From: Nocardiopsis sp. FR4
GTDB lineage: Bacteria > Actinomycetota > Actinomycetes > Streptosporangiales > Streptosporangiaceae
DNA length: 64,000 bases
Direction of reading: 5' to 3'
Assembly: GCF_009830945.1 (NCBI RefSeq)
Contig: NZ_VWVV01000030.1
Location: forward strand, 1-64,000
Under the pieces are notes generated by a model, which was given only the letters and a program-made list of their open reading frames with translations, ran no database searches and was not told the DNA's origin. Positions 51,974 through 59,876 of the stretch are shown piece by piece. Numbering within the stretch: position 1 is the first letter of the stretch; each line of letters opens with the position of its first letter. The position numbers and the translations under genes are program-made.

Positions 51974-52378
51974 ATGCAAGGCTTCAAGAAGTTCCTGCTC
52001 CAGGGCAACCTGGTGCAGCTGGCGGTCGCGGTCGTGATCGGCTCGGTCTTCGCCAACCTCATCACCGCGTTCACCGAGGGGTTCATCACCCCGCTGCTCG
52101 GGATCTTCGGCGGCGTCCCCACCTTCGGAGAGCTCTACTTCGAGATCAACGGCAGCCGCTTCATGTACGGCGCGTTCGTGGACGCGCTGATCTCGTTCCT
52201 CATCACCGCCACGGTGCTGTACTTCCTCGTGGTGCTGCCCGTGGCCAAGGTCGTGGAAGGGTTCGTCAAGGCCGAGGAGGCCACCACCCGCGCGTGCCCG
52301 CACTGCTTCAGCGATATCGCCAAGAAGGCGACCCGGTGCCCGAACTGCACCAGCGAGGTCGTGCCCGAGACCGTCTGA
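51974..52378 (+). CDS. mscL: Large-conductance mechanosensitive channel MscL with zinc-ribbon tail
   Basis: A 134-residue protein. The N-terminal helix MQGFKKFLLQGNLVQLAVAVVIG (quoted part MQGFKKFLLQGNLVQLAVAV) is the pore-lining TM1, and TM2 is at about 66-92. The cytoplasmic end carries CPHC (105-108) and CPNC (118-121), a predicted zinc ribbon in place of the usual charged bundle. It releases solutes at high turgor. Confidence 0.92.
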   Translation: MQGFKKFLLQGNLVQLAVAVVIGSVFANLITAFTEGFITPLLGIFGGVPTFGELYFEINGSRFMYGAFVDALISFLITATVLYFLVVLPVAKVVEGFVKAEEATTRACPHCFSDIAKKATRCPNCTSEVVPETV

Positions 52379-52395
52379 GACGCCCCGGGGCGGTG

Positions 52396-53502
52396 TCAGC
52401 CGGTGTACTCCCAGTGCCAGGGTTCGAAGGGACTGGACTTGGCCCAGGCCGGGTGTATCCATCCGAAGTCGGCGCCGTTGGCCTCCATCCACAGCCAGCG
52501 CTCGGACCTGTAGTTCTGGATGCCGCAGCCCAGGTCGATCGCCTGCCCCAGACCGTGGTTGCTCGTCCCGGGGACCGCGGCGAAGCCGGGCGCCACCTGG
52601 GCGTAGACCCGGTGCTGGTTGGGCAGGTCGCGGTAGGCGCTGGTGATGCAGATGTTCTCGCCGTAGGTGTCCACGTAGCGCTGGTTGAGCTGCAGGAAGT
52701 CCACCGCGGCGTCGGCACGCAGCTGCTTGTCGTCGTAGAGGTCGCACAGGGCCTCGCCCGGGAGCAGGCCGTTGGGCGCGCCGTTGGCCTTGGCGGCGGC
52801 GGCGGGGTCGCAGTTGCCCGCGGCCAGGTAGGCCTCCGGGTCGATGCCGCGCTCCTCCAGTTCGCCGTAGAGCTCGTTGGTGGTCTCCTCGGACCGCTGG
52901 CGCAGCGCCTCGATGTCCGCGGCCAGCTCGACCTCCTCCAACTGGGTGTTGGTCTGCAGCTCCTGCGCCTCACGGGCCAGTTCCACCTGCTCCTCGCGCA
53001 GGTCGGTGGCGTCCTGGATCAGCAGCTGGTTGTCCTCGGAGATCTTGGCCGCGTAGGACTGCGTCTGCAGGTCGTCGTCGAGCGAGCCCGCCGCCAGCAC
53101 GGCGAGCATGCCGCCGTCGGGCTGCTTGTAGAGGGTGCTGGCCAGCTGGGCCAGCGGCTCGCGCATCTCCCTGAGTTCGAGCTCGGTCTGCTGGAGGTCG
53201 TAGAGGGTCCCGACCAGCTCCTCCTGGGCCTCCTCCAGCGCCTCCTGGCGCTCGACCTGCTCGTCGGTGGCCTCCTGAAGCTCGTCGGCGGCGGCCTGGG
53301 CCCTCTCGCGGAGCTCCTCCAGACTGGCCTCGGCCGGGTCCAGCGCGGCGGCAGGGATCGGAGCCACGAGCAGTGCGGTGACCAGCACCAGCGTGACTGC
53401 CTGGGCGAGGCGGACGCGGTAGGACATCGCGAAGGCGGTCAGCACCCCGCTGCTACCCGGTACGCGGGACCTGCGCCGCGCCGCATCAGAAGTGAACGGC
53501 AC
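52396..53502 (-). CDS. Secreted M15-family peptidase with N-terminal coiled coil
   Basis: A 368-residue protein. Signal peptide about residues 20-55 (RLAQAVTLVLVTALLVAPIP), long coiled coil 60-200 rich in Glu/Gln as in CwlO/RipA-type wall hydrolases, then a VanY/D-Ala-D-Ala carboxypeptidase domain. Zinc ligands are in SNHGLGQAIDLG and WHWEYTG at the very end. The GTG at 53502 has GGAGGA upstream. Role: peptidoglycan peptide trimming at the cell surface. Confidence 0.9.
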   Translation of the reverse strand: MPFTSDAARRRSRVPGSSGVLTAFAMSYRVRLAQAVTLVLVTALLVAPIPAAALDPAEASLEELRERAQAAADELQEATDEQVERQEALEEAQEELVGTLYDLQQTELELREMREPLAQLASTLYKQPDGGMLAVLAAGSLDDDLQTQSYAAKISEDNQLLIQDATDLREEQVELAREAQELQTNTQLEEVELAADIEALRQRSEETTNELYGELEERGIDPEAYLAAGNCDPAAAAKANGAPNGLLPGEALCDLYDDKQLRADAAVDFLQLNQRYVDTYGENICITSAYRDLPNQHRVYAQVAPGFAAVPGTSNHGLGQAIDLGCGIQNYRSERWLWMEANGADFGWIHPAWAKSSPFEPWHWEYTG

Positions 53503-53921
53503 GAATGATCCTCCGGCTGCTTTCCTCGAACACCTACCCGTGGCCGCAACGCAACGTACTACATGTCCACAAGCGGCCACACGAGATCGCTCCGCCGGAC
53601 GGAGCGGGTGTCGCGCGGGCCCCGGCCCGCCGTACCGCCCTCTGCTCCCGCCCTCGGCGAAACACCTGGTCATCGGCGCGTGGGCCGAAGCCACACCCCG
53701 GTTTCCACACCCTCCGGGGGTACACATACGCCAGCAAGCCGACATGTGCCATGAACAACATCACACCGGACCAGGACAACCAATCGTAGGTCAGCGTACT
53801 GCTCCATGCTCGCAGAGTCCCCCAGTGATGCCCGCCGGAGCCGGATCAACACCCCATCCACTGTCATCCTGGGTTAGGCTTGGCCCGGTGGCGGGGTAAG
53901 TCATACCTCCGCACGACCCAT
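53503..53921. other. Gap between the M15 peptidase and tRNA-Arg
   Basis: A 419-base region with no supported gene. It must contain the peptidase promoter (minus) and the tRNA promoter (plus). I looked for a c-di-AMP riboswitch, which often precedes actinobacterial wall hydrolases, and did not find one. Confidence 0.4.
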
Positions 53922-53994
53922 GGCTCCGTAGCTCAGGGGATAGAGCACCGCTCTCCTAAAGCGGGTGTCGCAGGTTCGAATCCTGCCGGGGCCG
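53922..53994 (+). tRNA. tRNA-Arg (anticodon CCT), attachment site of the integrated element
   Basis: A 73-base cloverleaf. The acceptor GGCTCCG pairs with CGGGGCC including one G-U. The anticodon stem CCGCT/AGCGG encloses CTCCTAA, anticodon CCT for AGG. The T-arm is GCAGG-TTCGAAT-CCTGC. CCA is not encoded. An integrase gene 80 bases downstream, reading toward the tRNA, marks its 3' half as attL. Confidence 0.95.
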
Positions 53995-54003
53995 CCCTGC
54001 TGA

Positions 54004-54035
54004 CCTGGGGTTTCTCCTGCGGGAGAGGCCCCAGG
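54004..54035. terminator. Hairpin between tRNA-Arg and integrase
   Basis: Outer arms CCTGGGG/CCCCAGG (54004-54010, 54029-54035) and inner arms TCTCC/GGAGA with a TGCG loop. It could end tRNA transcription or integrase transcription. Confidence 0.55.
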
Positions 54036-54044
54036 CCAATGGCC

Positions 54045-54068
54045 TGGTCTCAGTTCTGGTCTCAGTTC
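54045..54068. repeat. Perfect tandem 12-bp repeat just inside attL
   Basis: TGGTCTCAGTTC occurs twice, back to back (54045-54056, 54057-54068), between the tRNA and the integrase stop. Tandem short repeats at this place are typical arm-type binding sites for tyrosine integrases. Confidence 0.7.
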
Positions 54069-54073
54069 GCGAG

Positions 54074-55537
54074 TCATGCCCATAGTGCTTCTCCCATCCG
54101 GTCCACCGCTCCGCGGGTGAGTTCGTTACTGGCGTGGATGTAGCGGGCGGTCTGCGACATCTGCGAATGCCCCAGGATCTGCTGGATCGTCTTGGGGTCG
54201 ATGCCCAGCGCCGCCAGCAGCGTTCCCGCAGTGTGGCGCCCGTCGTGGACACGGGCGTCGCGTACACCTGCGGCACGCAGCACGCTCTTCCAGTCCGCCC
54301 AGTCGGCGCGTTTACCCATGGGGCGGCCGTCTGGACGGCAGAACACCAGATCCCAGGTATCGTCCCAGGCCACTCCGGCGGTCTCCCGCTCCTTCTGCTG
54401 GTGTTTCCAGTGGTTTCGCAGTTCCTTGATCAACTGTCGGGGAACCGGTAGGACGAACTCCTCCAGGCCGGTGTCGTCCCTGACACCCTTGCGCCTCGCG
54501 AAGTAGTAGTCGCCGCCGGTGCGCTCCGGACATTCGCGTGCGTGGCCCTGACACATCTCAGGGCAGGGTCGTCTCACCTCGGGGCAGCGGTGGGATTTGA
54601 GGGTGCATCCCGGTTTGCAGCGCTCTGCATGGTGGCCGCCACAGTTCTTGGGGCAGGGGCGACGGTGGCGATCCCTTGTGCAGGCGGCGATGTCGTCACA
54701 ACCGTGGCGGAAGGGCTTCTGTTTGATCTGCCATCCGGCCTGCATCTCGAACCGCAACGCACGGCGGCAGGCTTCGCATGCTTCGGTTTCGGCGGCGAAG
54801 AGCTCCCGGAGCGGGTAGAAGAGGCGGCAGTCGTCACAGATCCCGTTGATGCGCGACCAGCGCAGTCCGAGTGCCTCGGACTGGCGGACTCCCAGGGCCA
54901 GACCAACCGACCAACGAGCGCCGTTACGCCGGTTCCGACATGCCTTGAGTACTGTGCGGGCCTCAGCGCGCGAGAGGGGCTCGTATCGGGTAACTGGCCC
55001 TCCACTGGGTGCTTTAACCAGTCGGACCGGATTACGGGTGATGAGGTTTCGATCCTCCGCAACCTGAAATCCGGCTAAGAGCCGCCAGTGCACCTTCAGA
55101 ACCGTACGGGGCGCCAGTCCTTTCTCGTCCGACAGCCAGTGGTAGAAGTCCTCGATGTGTTCGGGCGTGACCGTATCGATGCGATGTCGCCCCAGCCGGG
55201 GAATGATGTGACGGCGGACCGTGGGCTCGTAGGAGGTGTCATAGGTGCTGCGGTCCACCTCCCGACTGACGATCTTCGTGAGCCATCGTTCGAACCATTC
55301 GGCTACCCGGGGCGTGCGACCGGCCTTGGTGGCCCGTCCCTGGTCACGCTGGCGTTCGAGGGCACGGACCTTCTTGGTCACCTCAGCTTCCGTCTTGCCG
55401 CGACGGTGCCGGCGATCCGGACTGCCGTCAGGCTTGACTCCCATCGTGACGCGTCCGTGCCACTGACCGTCGGCGCTGCTGTAGTAGATAGTCGAACGAC
55501 CGTTCGGGGCTCGCTCGCCCTTTTTCTCGCTGGCCAT
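54074..55537 (-). CDS. int: Tyrosine recombinase (integrase) with Cys-rich insertion
   Basis: A 487-residue phage-type integrase. A SAM-like core-binding domain covers about 75-175. Catalytic residues: Arg218 (GVRQSEALGLRW), His431-Arg434 (HDGRH), His457 (LGHSQ) and Tyr466 (TARYIHAS). Between Arg I and the Lys/His part an insertion (residues 234-336) carries 14 Cys in CxxC-type and looser pairs, suggesting several zinc sites. It should integrate at tRNA-Arg and, with the excisionase, excise the element. Confidence 0.93.
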   Translation of the reverse strand: MASEKKGERAPNGRSTIYYSSADGQWHGRVTMGVKPDGSPDRRHRRGKTEAEVTKKVRALERQRDQGRATKAGRTPRVAEWFERWLTKIVSREVDRSTYDTSYEPTVRRHIIPRLGRHRIDTVTPEHIEDFYHWLSDEKGLAPRTVLKVHWRLLAGFQVAEDRNLITRNPVRLVKAPSGGPVTRYEPLSRAEARTVLKACRNRRNGARWSVGLALGVRQSEALGLRWSRINGICDDCRLFYPLRELFAAETEACEACRRALRFEMQAGWQIKQKPFRHGCDDIAACTRDRHRRPCPKNCGGHHAERCKPGCTLKSHRCPEVRRPCPEMCQGHARECPERTGGDYYFARRKGVRDDTGLEEFVLPVPRQLIKELRNHWKHQQKERETAGVAWDDTWDLVFCRPDGRPMGKRADWADWKSVLRAAGVRDARVHDGRHTAGTLLAALGIDPKTIQQILGHSQMSQTARYIHASNELTRGAVDRMGEALWA

Positions 55538-55598
55538 CTCTCCTCAGATACTCCTCGTAATAGGGTCGCGCTCCGCCAGGCGCGCAACCCGTGGTGGC

Positions 55599-55805
55599 CT
55601 ACCCTTTGTCGCAATCCGCTTCGTGCTTGAGCAGCTCCACGAAGTCGTCGATGTACTCAGCTGGGATGAGGCGTGCACGACCGATCTTCACGGACTTCAG
55701 TCGGCCTGCCTTGAGCTCGGCGAAGGTCTTGGTGCGTCCCATGCTGAGCAGCCGTGCCGCCTCTTCGACGCTGTACAGCCGTTTCCTGTGTGTGCCTTCA
55801 CCCAT
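55599..55805 (-). CDS. xis: Excisionase, MerR-like helix-turn-helix
   Basis: A 68-residue protein with the winged HTH of the excisionase/AlpA family: LYSVEEAARLLSMGRTKTFAEL and SVKIGRARLIP. Start ATG 55805; the frame runs to 55850 without a better site. It is 61 bases upstream of int on the same strand, the usual xis-int operon. Confidence 0.9.
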   Translation of the reverse strand: MGEGTHRKRLYSVEEAARLLSMGRTKTFAELKAGRLKSVKIGRARLIPAEYIDDFVELLKHEADCDKG

Positions 55806-56217
55806 CAGGGCAGCTCCCAGCGGAAGGGGGGTGCCTCTGCGGCACAGCAAGGTGGAGCGTCCGCCAAGGAGCAGGTTGAGGGGAATAGCGCGTGCATGCC
55901 CTTTTCGAAACGCTGTGCGTACGCTTTGCGTACGTTTCGCGGAAGCATCCGTTCCGCTTCAGCGCTGCATGATGGGGCTTCGATGGCCATGGCGCTTCTG
56001 GGCTGCCACAGCTGCGAAGGACCTTCAGAGTAGTTCCCACCCACTCCCATTTTCCACCGTTTCAGCTGGTCAGAGCCGTTTTCTTGCGACTTGGACATAC
56101 TGATGTCACCCTGAAGTAAGGTCGCTGGCTGCGGTAACTTCCAGTGCCGGACGGCAACCACCGGCATGCCGCTTGCACCGAGACGCTGACCGTCGATGGC
56201 TGCGCAGAGGATGCCGT
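55806..56217. other. Control region upstream of xis, possible short ORF
   Basis: Lower G+C than its flanks. A minus-strand frame from ATG 56098 (MSKSQENGSDQLKRWKMGVG, AGGGTG upstream) to 55805 could encode 97 residues, but the direct repeats at 55916-55933 fall within it and no family is recognised. It is not called as a gene. Confidence 0.35.
55916..55933 (-). repeat. Operator-like direct repeat TGCGTAC-N4-TGCGTAC
   Basis: TGCGTAC (55916-55922), GCTT, TGCGTAC (55927-55933): 11-bp period, one helical turn. CGAAACG/CGTTTCG arms (55906-55912, 55933-55939) frame it. The same motif recurs inverted at 58738-58755. It lies 111 bases upstream of xis. Confidence 0.65.
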
Positions 56218-56655
56218 TCATGACGCCTCCCACCGGGTCCGTGAGACACCCTCGGCACGTGTACGTCGCGGAGGGTGCCCGTCCTCGCGGGCAGGCAGTT
56301 CGGCGACGGGCCGCCATCCGGCCGCTCTGAGTGATGCCCCGGATTCGTCGGCGCGGGTGTAGGTGACCAAGCGCCGGTAGGCCAGTGCCCGCGCTGCCCG
56401 CCAGGAGGCGGCGTAGAGCATCGAGCAGGTGTTGCGGCTGCCGTCGCTGGCGAGTCGGGTGACTTCGAGCGTGCGGCCGTCATCAAGCCCTCGGGCGACC
56501 GGTCGCCCGACCACGGCGACAGCGACCAGAACCCCTTCGTCACCGATGAGGCCGAGGCTGAACTTGTGGCCGCGCGGCGGTTTGAGGTGCCGGTGCCAGA
56601 CCTCGATGAACGCCTTGGCTTCGGCGAGCGGCACAGGTACCAGGGTCAGTCCCAT
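56218..56655 (-). CDS. XF1762-family protein
   Basis: A 145-residue protein with WHRHLKPPRGHKFSLG and VTRLASDG.RNTCSMLYAASWRAARALAY, signatures of the XF1762 family seen in phages and ICEs, some of whose members have a GNAT-like fold. Function unknown. Its ATG overlaps the end of the methyltransferase gene by 10 nt. Confidence 0.82.
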   Translation of the reverse strand: MGLTLVPVPLAEAKAFIEVWHRHLKPPRGHKFSLGLIGDEGVLVAVAVVGRPVARGLDDGRTLEVTRLASDGSRNTCSMLYAASWRAARALAYRRLVTYTRADESGASLRAAGWRPVAELPAREDGHPPRRTRAEGVSRTRWEAS

Positions 56656-57797
56656 GCCGCGCCTCCCGGCTCGGCACTGGCTTCCTCAGCGAGCAGGTGC
56701 CGCACGGCAGCGCAGGCCTGCTGCGGTACCACCCCGTTGCCCAGGGCCTGGAGCTGGGCGGTGCGCGGCAACGCGAGGCCGGGATCAGTGACCCATCCGA
56801 TGGGCAGGCCCATCATCCACTCGACCAGGGCGGCACTCAGCCGGGGCTGTCCCCGGGTGCCGGTTTCGGTGGGTGGGGGTGCCGCTGTGCCGAGCACCTC
56901 CTCCCACCGCCGGATCGCGGGTTCGTACTCGCCCCAGGTGTACGCGAACGGCACCGCCGCTGGGGCGTCTTCGTGGTGTGCTCGCCGGTGTGCGTACCGA
57001 TGGCCGCGGAGGGCAACGTGGGGCGCCCGCGCGAATCCCGTTGCTGCGGACTGCCCTTGGTGGCATCGCTGGCCAGGGGTGTGGGCAGCAGGCGCCTGGG
57101 GGTGCGGGTGCGCCCGGTGGTGTGTGCGGTGCGGGTGGTGGCGTAGGCGGGGGTGTGGGGCGGGTGGCACAGCACATCGGCCACCCGCACCTGGCGTCCG
57201 CGTCGCGTGCGCCGTGTGGGATCGGAGGGGCCCCGGTGTGCGTCGCTGGCGCACGGGGTGGGCAGTAACGAAGAGGCGTTCCCTGCGGTGGGGTGCTCCG
57301 ATGTCGCTGGCGCGTACGCAACACCAGCGCGCGTCATACCCCGTGCGGGCCAGGTCCGCGAGTACGCGGTCGAGTCCTCGGCCCCGCCAGCGCAGGGCGG
57401 CCACGTTCTCCAGCACGAGCAGGTGTGGTCGTAGGTGGCGAACGGCGTCCATGACGTGGTGCCAGACACCTGAGCGTGTTCCCTTCTCGATTCCGGCTCC
57501 GGGGCCGGCCGCGCTGACGTCCTGGCAGGGGAATCCCGCGGTGATCACCTCGGGGCGTTCCACCCTGGCCCAGCGCACCGCCGCCAGGTCGCCGAGGTTG
57601 GGCACGTCGGGGAAGCGGTGCATGAGCAGCCGGGTGATGTGGGGGTCATGGTCGGCGGTCCAGAGCAGGCGGGCGTTGCCGCCCAGCGCCGCGGCCACGC
57701 CCATGTCCAGACCGGCATAGCCGGTGCACAGCGATCCGATGGAGACCATGTCGGTGCCGGAGGCTGTGGACCGGTGCGACGGCAGGATCGCAGTCAT
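56646..57797 (-). CDS. C5-cytosine DNA methyltransferase, middle apparently frame-shifted
   Basis: A 383-residue frame. Motif I VSIGSLCTGYAGLDMG (18-33), catalytic Cys91 in GFPCQD, ENV (130-132), RRERLF (171-176) and C-terminal motif X LQALGNGVVPQQ are intact. From about residue 177 to 283 (57269-56950), the reading frame gives Arg/His/Pro-rich noise, whereas the +1 frame gives family-like LLPTPCASD and LLPTPLASD repeats. Two compensating shifts would explain this. ATG 57797 has GGGAG upstream. Activity is uncertain. Confidence 0.82.
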   Translation of the reverse strand: MTAILPSHRSTASGTDMVSIGSLCTGYAGLDMGVAAALGGNARLLWTADHDPHITRLLMHRFPDVPNLGDLAAVRWARVERPEVITAGFPCQDVSAAGPGAGIEKGTRSGVWHHVMDAVRHLRPHLLVLENVAALRWRGRGLDRVLADLARTGYDARWCCVRASDIGAPHRRERLFVTAHPVRQRRTPGPLRSHTAHATRTPGAGGRCAVPPAPHPRLRHHPHRTHHRAHPHPQAPAAHTPGQRCHQGQSAATGFARAPHVALRGHRYAHRRAHHEDAPAAVPFAYTWGEYEPAIRRWEEVLGTAAPPPTETGTRGQPRLSAALVEWMMGLPIGWVTDPGLALPRTAQLQALGNGVVPQQACAAVRHLLAEEASAEPGGAAWD

Positions 57798-57888
57798 CGG
57801 ATGCCACTCCCATCCGCTGCGGAGTCGATGTCCTTGCCGTGGCATGCCCAGGGCATGCAGCCGCCCGGAAAGGCATCGGTGCCAGCGG

Positions 57889-58656
57889 TCAGGTCGACCT
57901 GATCCAGGGGATCCGATCGGGGTGCAGGAAGAAGGTGGTGCCGGGCGGCATGCCGTGTGATGCCGCTTCGGGGTGGCCGTGCCGGATGAGAGTGTCCACC
58001 GCGACCGCGTCGGCGAACGCTGCCGGGTCGGTGGCACGCAGGTGCCGCCATGACCGGTTGGAGCGCATCGGGCAGGCTGTGCACGCCAGGTCCAGGTCTG
58101 CGGGCAGTTCGTAGTGGGCCAGGAAGGCGGCACAGTCAGTGCTCGTCCAGCCGATATCGACCAGGGGACGGTGGAAGCGGACGTAGCGCGGGCCTATGGC
58201 CAAGGGGTGGTGAGCGTGTTCGAGAGCCTCCCCCGTGGCGCACTCGGCCACGACCCCCTCGGGGACCGAGGTGGGGCGGGGGCAGCCGAGCAGACGGCGG
58301 GTGGTGTCGGCGAGGGAGATGCCCTGACGGCGGGCGCACACCTGGGGCAGACGTCCGGGGATGCCGTCCGGGGTGAGGGTGAACAGCGGTAGGGGGCACG
58401 ACCGGTGACTGTTCAGGCACTCCTGGGCGGTGTCGCTGGTCTTGGCCCAGTGCCAGGGCTTGGCGGCCTCGGCGGCGATGTGGTGGAGCCGCTCCAGGTA
58501 GCGATAGGTCCGGGGCGGATACCACCGGGTGTCGGGAACCAGGACGGCGTCGAAGGCGGGGAGCGCTCCGTGTGCGGCCAGGAGCAGCAGGGTGGTCGCT
58601 CCGGGGCTGCCGTCCAGAAGCAGCAGTCGTTGCCGGGGTGGGGTGGGGTGGGTCAT
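57889..58656 (-). CDS. PP-loop protein resembling phage PAPS-reductase-like enzymes
   Basis: A 255-residue protein of the adenine-nucleotide alpha-hydrolase fold. The PP-loop is degenerate (LLLDGSPGATT instead of SGGxDS). A Cys pair near residue 186 (LACTACPMRSNRSWRHLRATDP) matches the C-terminal metal-binding motif of these phage proteins. Such proteins sit with DNA-modification genes; here it is 91 bases upstream of the C5 methyltransferase, so a joint role in modification is plausible but unproven. Confidence 0.7.
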   Translation of the reverse strand: MTHPTPPRQRLLLLDGSPGATTLLLLAAHGALPAFDAVLVPDTRWYPPRTYRYLERLHHIAAEAAKPWHWAKTSDTAQECLNSHRSCPLPLFTLTPDGIPGRLPQVCARRQGISLADTTRRLLGCPRPTSVPEGVVAECATGEALEHAHHPLAIGPRYVRFHRPLVDIGWTSTDCAAFLAHYELPADLDLACTACPMRSNRSWRHLRATDPAAFADAVAVDTLIRHGHPEAASHGMPPGTTFFLHPDRIPWIRST

Positions 58657-58737
58657 CGGTGGTGGTCGGCCGGTGTCGAACGCCTCTACCTATCAAGAGG
58701 AACGAGGGTGGCGTTTGCGCTCATCTTCACCGGCCGA

Positions 58738-58755
58738 GTACGCAACACGTACGCA
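58738..58755 (+). repeat. Second copy of the TGCGTAC-N4-TGCGTAC motif, inverted
   Basis: GTACGCA (58738-58744), ACAC, GTACGCA (58749-58755); its reverse complement has the same half-sites and spacing as 55916-55933. It lies in the divergent control region between the modification genes and the transfer regulator. Confidence 0.65.
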
Positions 58756-58862
58756 CGGCCCTTCACGGGAATGGCCAGGTCCCTCTTTTCTGCGGTATTG
58801 AGACGCTTGTACAGGAGAGGGGCTTCGCCGGTCCGTAAGCAGATATCACGCATGCCGTGAGC

Positions 58863-58875
58863 AGCAATTATTGCT
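58863..58875. promoter_or_regulatory. Palindrome AGCAAT-T-ATTGCT
   Basis: Perfect 6-bp arms about one base, 71 bases before the regulator start, in the most A+T-rich part of the divergent region. Candidate operator or promoter core. Confidence 0.4.
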
Positions 58876-58945
58876 CCCCTCCTGCTCATTTCCTGCGAAG
58901 CGCGTTGTGCTCCATGGAACTCCCGACACGAAGGGAGTCTTCACG

Positions 58946-59686
58946 ATGCACAGCCATGAGCGGCCCTTTGAGGTGCTGCGGCAATCCGTGGATCTGCTCA
59001 CCCTTGGGCCGGACCAGCCAGCCCTGCCGACGGGGGATCTGGGTGAGGTCGACGCGGTGCAGGTGGGTGCCGCCCAGGTACTGGAGCTGTTGCGTCACGC
59101 CCCCGCGGAAGTGGCCGATGCGCTCTGGCATCGCCTGTTCGCCCGTTCTCGGGCGGGTGAGGCGACCTGGACGGTGATCGCGGCCGGGGCGATGCTGCCG
59201 CGCATGGTCATCGCCTGTGCCCGGTACGCGCGCGTGCCCGCCCAGCACGTCCCGGACGTGGAGGCGGAAATGCTGACCGCCCTGGTGGAACAGGTGCGCT
59301 CCCTTCCACCGGACGTGGCCGATGTGGGGGCGCGGTTGTGGTCGGCGGTGGCCAACACCGCCAGCCGGTACGGCTACCGTCACCTGCGCGATGCGCACCG
59401 GTGGGTGGAGTACAACCCCAACGCGCACACCACCGACCAGGCCATCAGCGGTCGGGGCCCGGTCACGGTTCTGGCCGAGGCCGTCCGCGCGGGGGTGCTG
59501 TCCCCGGTGGAGGCCGACCTGGTCGCGCGGACCCGGTTGGAGCGCGGCACGCTGGCCCGGGTCGCCCAGGAGTTGGGCTTGGCCTACATCACCGCACGTC
59601 GCTGGCGCCGCATGGCCGAGGCCAAGCTCGTCGCCGCCCTGAAGGAGAAGAAAACCGCGGAGGCGATGAGCGCTTTCGGGCTCTGA
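58946..59686 (+). CDS. HTH regulator of the element (sigma-region-4-like)
   Basis: A 246-residue protein starting MHSHERPFEVLRQSVDLL with GAAGGGAG upstream. The N-terminal 180 residues are helical; the C-terminal part (EADLVARTRLERGTLARVAQELGLAYITARRWRRMAEAKLV) is a helix-turn-helix like sigma-70 region 4. It is divergent from the minus-strand genes and precedes the transfer operon by 190 bases, so it probably controls one or both. Confidence 0.72.
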   Translation: MHSHERPFEVLRQSVDLLTLGPDQPALPTGDLGEVDAVQVGAAQVLELLRHAPAEVADALWHRLFARSRAGEATWTVIAAGAMLPRMVIACARYARVPAQHVPDVEAEMLTALVEQVRSLPPDVADVGARLWSAVANTASRYGYRHLRDAHRWVEYNPNAHTTDQAISGRGPVTVLAEAVRAGVLSPVEADLVARTRLERGTLARVAQELGLAYITARRWRRMAEAKLVAALKEKKTAEAMSAFGL

Positions 59687-59876
59687 ATTCCTCTTGATGT
59701 GTGAGGGGGGATTCCCCCTCACCCGCAGAGGGATCACGACAGCCGGGGCGAAGGCGGTGTCAAGCGCCCACCGATACAACCCTTGACCGAAAGGAGGAGT
59801 CGGCTCTTCGCCCCGGCCTCTGCTCCATGTGGCCCTGCCGCGTTCTGCGGGTTCTCACCGAAACGAGGTGGAGATC

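Noticed and set aside
53503..53921. c-di-AMP (ydaO) riboswitch upstream of the M15 peptidase
   Set aside because: Expected by analogy with other actinobacterial wall hydrolases, but the conserved core sequences are not present.
57300..57330. Third copy of the GTACGCA motif inside the methyltransferase gene
   Set aside because: Only one half-site is present, inside coding sequence, with no second half at the N4 spacing.
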